Source: Termitomyces sp. T153 (lineage: Eukaryota; Basidiomycota; Agaricomycetes; Agaricales; Lyophyllaceae). Taken from it: DNA of 64,000 nt. Made by a program: the position numbers and the translations under genes. Within the stretch, counting starts at the first letter, position 1; each line of letters starts with the position of its first letter. The stretch is from contig JACKQL020000001.1 in NCBI GenBank assembly GCA_018296165.2, positions 682,001-746,000 of the forward strand. The letters run 5' to 3'. The notes below the pieces were generated by a model that ran no database searches, was not told the origin of the DNA, and worked only from the letters and a program-made list of their open reading frames with translations. Of the stretch, positions 59,721-64,000 are shown piece by piece.

Positions 59721-59835
59721 TATATAGACTGATAAAGCTCTGGAAATCTACTGAACTGCTTACGAGCACGAGTGCTTGGGACTGAGTGTTTAAAAATACA
59801 GCGACCAGTGAACAGAAAAATACACAAAAACTTTG

Positions 59836-60585
59836 CTATCGTGAACGTGAACGATGGGCTTTCGTTGTTGACTGGGAATCATGAGAAGATTGTTTTGCTG
59901 TCTGCCCATCACTTGAACGTCCCGTCTCTGATATCCCTTCCACGATACCCTTCACCACACTCCACCAACCATTTTCCCTCGCGAATTTGCCAGCCCTGCC
60001 AATGATATCATCAATGACTTTCTGTGCATCAGCGGCGGCCCCGTCCTGCTGCGTTTGGTCATACTGCCATTCCCGATGACGCTCGAAGGAATCCCAAGCC
60101 TTTGGCTTTCGCTTTTCGGATCCTTGTGTCCGCGAATCTGACCGCGAGTAGCGAGTGGATTTCTGCCCCTGGCCACTCATGACGTTGAGAATGAAGCTTC
60201 CGAGGGTAGATACCACTCCGCTATATCTCCCCAAACTGCTTTCATTGCCCATGAACCACGCTGTGCCAGCAATGAGGATGCCAAAGAGAGTACCCCACTT
60301 GATAAAGAAAAGGCTCGTTCTAAGCATCCAAGTTGTTGTGCGATAGAAGCTGAGGAGAGCAAAATATGCTGCGAAAAGGGTGATGAGCGGTGGAAGTAGA
60401 GTTTGCAGGTCCCATTCGAGCGGATTTCTCGAGATGAGAAAGGAGATGAGATTGACAGTTGCGGAACACAAGGCGAGGATGTGGGACAGGGCATTGATAG
60501 CGAAAGAATAGAGAGGTGGAGGCAGAGTGTCGGAGAGATAGGAGAGGACTGGAGCGAGGAGATCTGGGACGTTGACATGGTCCAT
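59836..60585 (-). CDS. APQ12-like nuclear-envelope/ER membrane protein
   Basis: Intronless gene of 249 residues. MDHVNVPDLLAPVLSYLSDT is followed by three hydrophobic stretches: LYSFAINALSHILALCSATV, LLPPLITLFAAYFALLSFYR and TSLFFIKWGTLFGILIAGTA. The C-terminal half is polar and basic (KSTRYSRSDSRTQGSEKRKP), then KVIDDIIGRAGKFARENGWW and an R/S end. The spacing TLFAAYFALLSFYRTTTWML fits the fungal nuclear-pore-assembly APQ12 domain. An in-frame ATG at 60672 would add 29 residues; I prefer 60585 because the family starts close to the first helix. Confidence 0.7.
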   Translation of the reverse strand: MDHVNVPDLLAPVLSYLSDTLPPPLYSFAINALSHILALCSATVNLISFLISRNPLEWDLQTLLPPLITLFAAYFALLSFYRTTTWMLRTSLFFIKWGTLFGILIAGTAWFMGNESSLGRYSGVVSTLGSFILNVMSGQGQKSTRYSRSDSRTQGSEKRKPKAWDSFERHREWQYDQTQQDGAAADAQKVIDDIIGRAGKFARENGWWSVVKGIVEGISETGRSSDGQTAKQSSHDSQSTTKAHRSRSR

Positions 60586-60860
60586 GTTGGTTGTTCTGCG
60601 CGAAGCGTGACCAGTGCGTGCGAAAGGTGCGATGTAAAACAGTGTCACATTCCGACGTTCCGTCCTGCTCAATTAACGTTCGGCAATAGTCGGCACCTGC
60701 CAAAAATCGCGTTTCCCGAACATTGTTTTCTCACATTACTCAAATAAATAGGCGTAAACAGCCCAGCGTATAAGTTCCCTCCCAGAAGTCCTGTTCCTTA
60801 ACCTTATCCTTTTCCGCCCCACGACTATCCCTCCCCTATAGACTACCTCATACCTCGATT

Positions 60861-61528
60861 ATGGCTATGAAAAGAAAATTCGATGTTGAGTCTGACGATG
60901 CCTCGCACACGGTATGCGCGTCGCCTACTCAAGATGTCGCGTGTAATGCTAACCTGCCCTCAGAGCGCAAAGCAACTCAAACTGATTCCCTTCCCAAACT
61001 CTGATTGTGACACTGATGTGCTAATGTGCGATGCTGAGCCTCTCTATCCCGAACCTCATCACACGCGCCTTTCTTCAAATGCGAGCTCGACATCGTCCGA
61101 CGAATCCAACTCCCCTCTTTCAAACTTCCGTGCGTTCAAAGTTCATGTCGTTTGGTGTCCTCTGATAAGTATTCAGCTGCCTACCCAACATTCGACCTTT
61201 ACCCGCTACCATTTTTCAACTCCGAGGGGTCGGTCGATCCTAATTCCCACAGCTATGCTCATTACGCCACTAAATCTGCTTCGACGCCACCTGTTGGTCT
61301 GCTTCAGCCTTCAAGCTCGTTCGCCCATCATGGGTAGGTTCCGGCTCTGGAGGCCATTTTGCTCAGTTTCATTCCACTCTGTTGACCTGGTCCATTCGTG
61401 TTACTAGTACCGGATGTTCTCAAGTGCCCAAGCTTCGTGTTGCCTGCGCTCCTGGACTCAACGGCCAAAGAACAATGTGGAGCTTTTGCGAACAGTGCGG
61501 TGCTATCTCGATGGTTGAAAGCGATTAA
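60861..61528 (+). CDS. Small conserved protein, function unknown
   Basis: MAMKRKFDVESDDASHT splices to SAKQLKLIPFPNSDCDTDVL, then SNASSTSSDESNSPLSNF, then AAYPTFDLYPLPFFNSE with SASTPPVGLLQPSSSFAHHG, and the last exon PKLRVACAPGLNGQRTMWSF then CEQCGAISMVESD. The final block, with CxxC in a C-E-Q-C-G-A-I context, looks like a short conserved metal-binding or interaction motif shared by mushroom proteins. Four exons, about 150 residues. No family name is known to me. Confidence 0.7.
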
Positions 61529-62177
61529 ATCCAACTGGCTCACACCCATATGGTCTCTCTCGACGTCGACCCTCTTGCGCTGTGTTTTTTAATTGCTGAT
61601 TTTTCTATTCTTTACTATTTTTTCTTTGATTTTTAGTTCCGGTTCCTATTGCGCGTTCGGCCCTCGAAACGTTCGGTTATTCGGCTCAAGGTCTATCCAT
61701 TTCACTGCTCATCATCTTTCGACCTCACCCTATCCTCATCACCTTGGCGACACCCTCAACCTCGCACTCGTTATTCGCCTTCCCTGTTCGATATCCGCTC
61801 CGCATGCGTTTCTATCTGTACTCCGGTCAAAATTGCCCCGCTACTGGGTAACGTGTAATTGCAACGTCAACCCATGCTCTATCATAACTTGTGCTCTGTA
61901 TATACAAAAAACGCACTTGGTCATCCTCTGCACTGTAGTACATAACTAACTCCTTGGGATCCTCAATTGTATATTTATTGATGAATTTGTGTGTCAAATA
62001 AGGGTTGATCGGATTCAAATCCTGCCTAAATACGTCGTTGGGTGAAGATCCAGAAACTTTTCATGCGAGATCGACTAAAAATTAAATGCGGACCTCTACG
62101 CGTCGCGTCATGCTCACCTGATGTGTGGGTGTATGTCACGCCTTAGATTTCATCAACTGCTGGCAAGTACAACTGAC

Positions 62178-62284
62178 GGTGCGGGACAGTTTCTCCGTTT
62201 GACAAATTGTAGGTGCGGGACAGTTTCTCCGTTTGACAAATTGTATCTGACGGTGCGGGACAGTTTCTCCATTGACAAATTGTA
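62178..62284. repeat. 34-bp repeat in three copies
   Basis: GGTGCGGGACAGTTTCTCCG followed by TTTGACAAATTGTA occurs at 62178-62211 and again, directly abutting, at 62212-62245. A third copy (33 bp, lacking one base of GTTT) lies at 62252-62284 after TCTGAC, which also precedes the first copy as CTGAC. Confidence 0.9.
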
Positions 62285-62972
62285 GGTAGCCTGACGTTAT
62301 AGCTTTGAGCTGAGAAACATGGCGGCACTCTTTCTATGATCACCCAGACAAGACTCAGAATATATACAAGACTCTGATTGGCAATTGATTTGGTCGAGGG
62401 ATGGTGGAATTGGAGAAGCGCAATACGGTCGTCAATGCGGTTTTTCGCCGCATCTACAACTTCCTTGAACAGGGGCAGCGCACGGGTAGCACATACACTA
62501 TGTCCCAAGACCAGACAACCCGGCACACGATGGGCCTTCGGAGTAAGAGCCAACCGCCACAGGGCTGGAGATTCTAACACATTAGAGGAATATATCTGCC
62601 AAGGTCCTGGTAGCGATTGATCTGTCTTCATATACATAAACTACTGACTTAAATGGTTTGACAAGTTTGTTTTTTCTTCCACCACCATCCTCCTGAATCC
62701 TGAATCCTCCTGTATGGTTTGGACAAACGAGAAAGAGATTGCCCAGAAGACTGAATTCAAGTCATTCCTCCACTGGACCGAGCTTCCAGTCAATCGCCAT
62801 CCAATAATCAAAAATTAGCCAATCCTCTTGTCGGCTTGTCCCATGAATTGAACTAATTGCAGATGGAGAACAATCTGAGCAATCCATGATATAGACTATT
62901 TTTCCGACATTTTCCTCAAAGGTGCCCTTATATAGTTCAGGATTGTCTGGCTTCTATGTTGCTCCCTCTGTT

Positions 62973-62995
62973 TACGGAGGACAAAGTACTCCGTA
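62973..62995. repeat. Short inverted repeat TACGGAG/CTCCGTA
   Basis: TACGGAG at 62973-62979 is mirrored by CTCCGTA at 62989-62995 with a 9-base spacer. It is a possible protein-binding site or a fragment of a mobile element. Confidence 0.4.
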
Positions 62996-63492
62996 GTGAT
63001 GTGTTTCCACAAATGGGATCCTCCGAGGATGCTCCACTATATGATCATTCTCTGACCAGGTATAGCCGACACTTCCTCTCATGCTTTTCTAGATCAACCG
63101 CGCTATAGTTGCTGCTATGGGGAATCAATAAGCTCCATCGGATTGAGTCAAAGTATAGTTCTTGCCTTGAATCTATCATCAACGGCCCCAACCCTTGATT
63201 TGGTATCGTCTGGAATCAATGGCTGCTAGGGCTGGTCAATCCAGCTCCATATATACGCATGTCCTTCTCAGCCTCCGCGTTCTTGTTTAACGCTGTACTA
63301 GTTCTGTTGCGTGATTCTCTGCTGCTGGCTGACAGAGCCAGTAAGTTCCAGCCCTAAGATTTGTCGACGTCTGGCTCTTACACTCTTATAACGAATAATA
63401 GTCTTATAGCAGCTTTAATCAAATATTTTGTTCGGGGTATCAAGTAATTATTTTGATAACAACCACTTTGTCGTCCTGTCCCTAATTTACAT

Positions 63493-63690
63493 ATGCAAGG
63501 CGAAACCAACTCTGAATTCGTCTCACCTCTAGTGCTTAATTTTATCGTTGCAATAACCTTTTCTCACCTTCTTGGCGCTTTCACACCAAAAAGTAAGTGT
63601 TGTCTATCATGTCAGTCCCGTCAACTCGTTGAGAACATGCTTTAAGGTGTTTTGGATGGCACTCAGGGCGGAAGTGAAATAAAATTCTAA
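63493..63690 (+). CDS. Candidate small membrane or secreted peptide (47 aa)
   Basis: ATG at 63493 opens MQGETNSEFVSPLVLNFIVA, then ITFSHLLGAFTPK. A GTAAGT donor at 63593 and a TTTAAG acceptor at 63646 join A|GT to give SVLDGTQGGSEIKF and a stop at 63690. The hydrophobic stretch PLVLNFIVAITFSHLLGAF could be a signal or membrane anchor. There is no family match I know, and chance is a real alternative; it might also be the first exons of a gene running on. Confidence 0.22.
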
Positions 63691-64000
63691 GTATCACTCT
63701 TTTCAGAATAGTGAACATATGAATTCTTTGCTGCTGTCCTCCTCTTCGTAACGAAATCGCTCTCCTTAGGGGAACTTGATCAAGGGTGCTAATGAATCAT
63801 CTGTCCGGTCCTCCTTCATTGATCACACCAGTGTTCAGTGTCTTAACTCATCAGTATGCCTCAAAGGCTTCCGAGTCCCCGTGTTTCGCAATGTCAAGAA
63901 ATATATCTTTCGTGTGAAAGTCCAGGATTTACTCCCTTGTATATCCACGACAGATACACGAACGACGGTAGAGGTTTATAATCCAGTAATACAGCCAGTA

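Larger units (their letters stand above)
61529..64000. other. 2.5-kb region without a firm gene
   Basis: I found no convincing multi-exon gene. It contains the 34-bp triple repeat at 62178-62284, a 7-bp inverted pair at 62973-62995 and one small candidate gene at 63493-63690. The open frame on the minus strand from 62637 to 62143 runs through the repeat and has no motif. Confidence 0.5.

Noticed and set aside
61990..62030. tRNA-like GGTTGATCGGATTCAAATCC
   Set aside because: Looks like a T arm, but no acceptor pairing or anticodon arm is found upstream.
62178..62284. CRISPR-like array
   Set aside because: Units abut or are 6 bp apart with no spacers, and the genome is a fungus.
62143..62637. 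Minus-strand frame of 164 codons
   Set aside because: Runs through the 34-bp repeat, has no motif, and is probably open by chance.

Overview
This window is nuclear DNA from a basidiomycete fungus, most likely an Agaricomycete (mushroom). The evidence is a fungal STE3 mating-pheromone receptor, genes broken by many introns of about 45-60 bp, short intergenic gaps on both strands, and homologues of typical fungal housekeeping proteins. It also has mushroom-type alpha-kinase relics, a tyrosine-recombinase retroelement relic and LTR debris. All identifications come from reading translated exons and recognising family motifs; no database was searched. Most exon joins were checked by eye for GT-AG sites and reading phase.

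Layout. 0-7 kb: STE3 receptor (-), plant-type asparaginase (-), tRNA-Ser(GCT) (+), dynamitin (+), HbrB-like TORC2 subunit (-). 7-14.9 kb: a transposon graveyard almost without CpG. It holds an alpha-kinase pseudogene split by a solo LTR, an integrase-like scrap, a second solo LTR of the same family, and a decayed RNase H plus tyrosine-recombinase element. Both LTRs still have their 5-bp target duplications and have kept CpG, so they look younger than what they landed in. 15-22.5 kb: Qri7-like mitochondrial t6A enzyme (+), a decayed GEN1/Yen1-like nuclease (-), and an RDH54/RAD54B-type recombination translocase with a duplicated N-terminal domain (+).

23-37.5 kb: YtcJ-type amidohydrolase (-), HRD1 ubiquitin ligase (+), AIM41/YqeY (-), queuosine-salvage protein (+), NAD kinase with a long extra tail (+), and two unrecognised proteins (+). 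39-47 kb: HMT1/ABCB6-type ABC transporter, glycine-rich RRM protein and HMG-box factor, all (+). 48-61.5 kb: acetolactate synthase regulatory subunit (-), COG5 (-), an RS-repeat protein (+), a four-helix membrane protein (+), a chitin-binding/glycine-zipper/DM9 protein (-), mitochondrial pyruvate carrier (+), an APQ12-like membrane protein (-) and a small conserved protein (+). 61.5-64 kb has no firm gene, but carries a 34-bp triple repeat.

The genes are mostly unrelated housekeeping functions, so this is an ordinary chromosome arm and not a dedicated gene cluster. The parts most worth a second look are the GEN1-like gene whose stop codon sits inside a ready-made intron, the duplicated RDH54 domain with a GT donor in one copy and a GC donor in the other, the chitin-binding/DM9 fusion, and the CpG-erased repeat island with younger LTR insertions.
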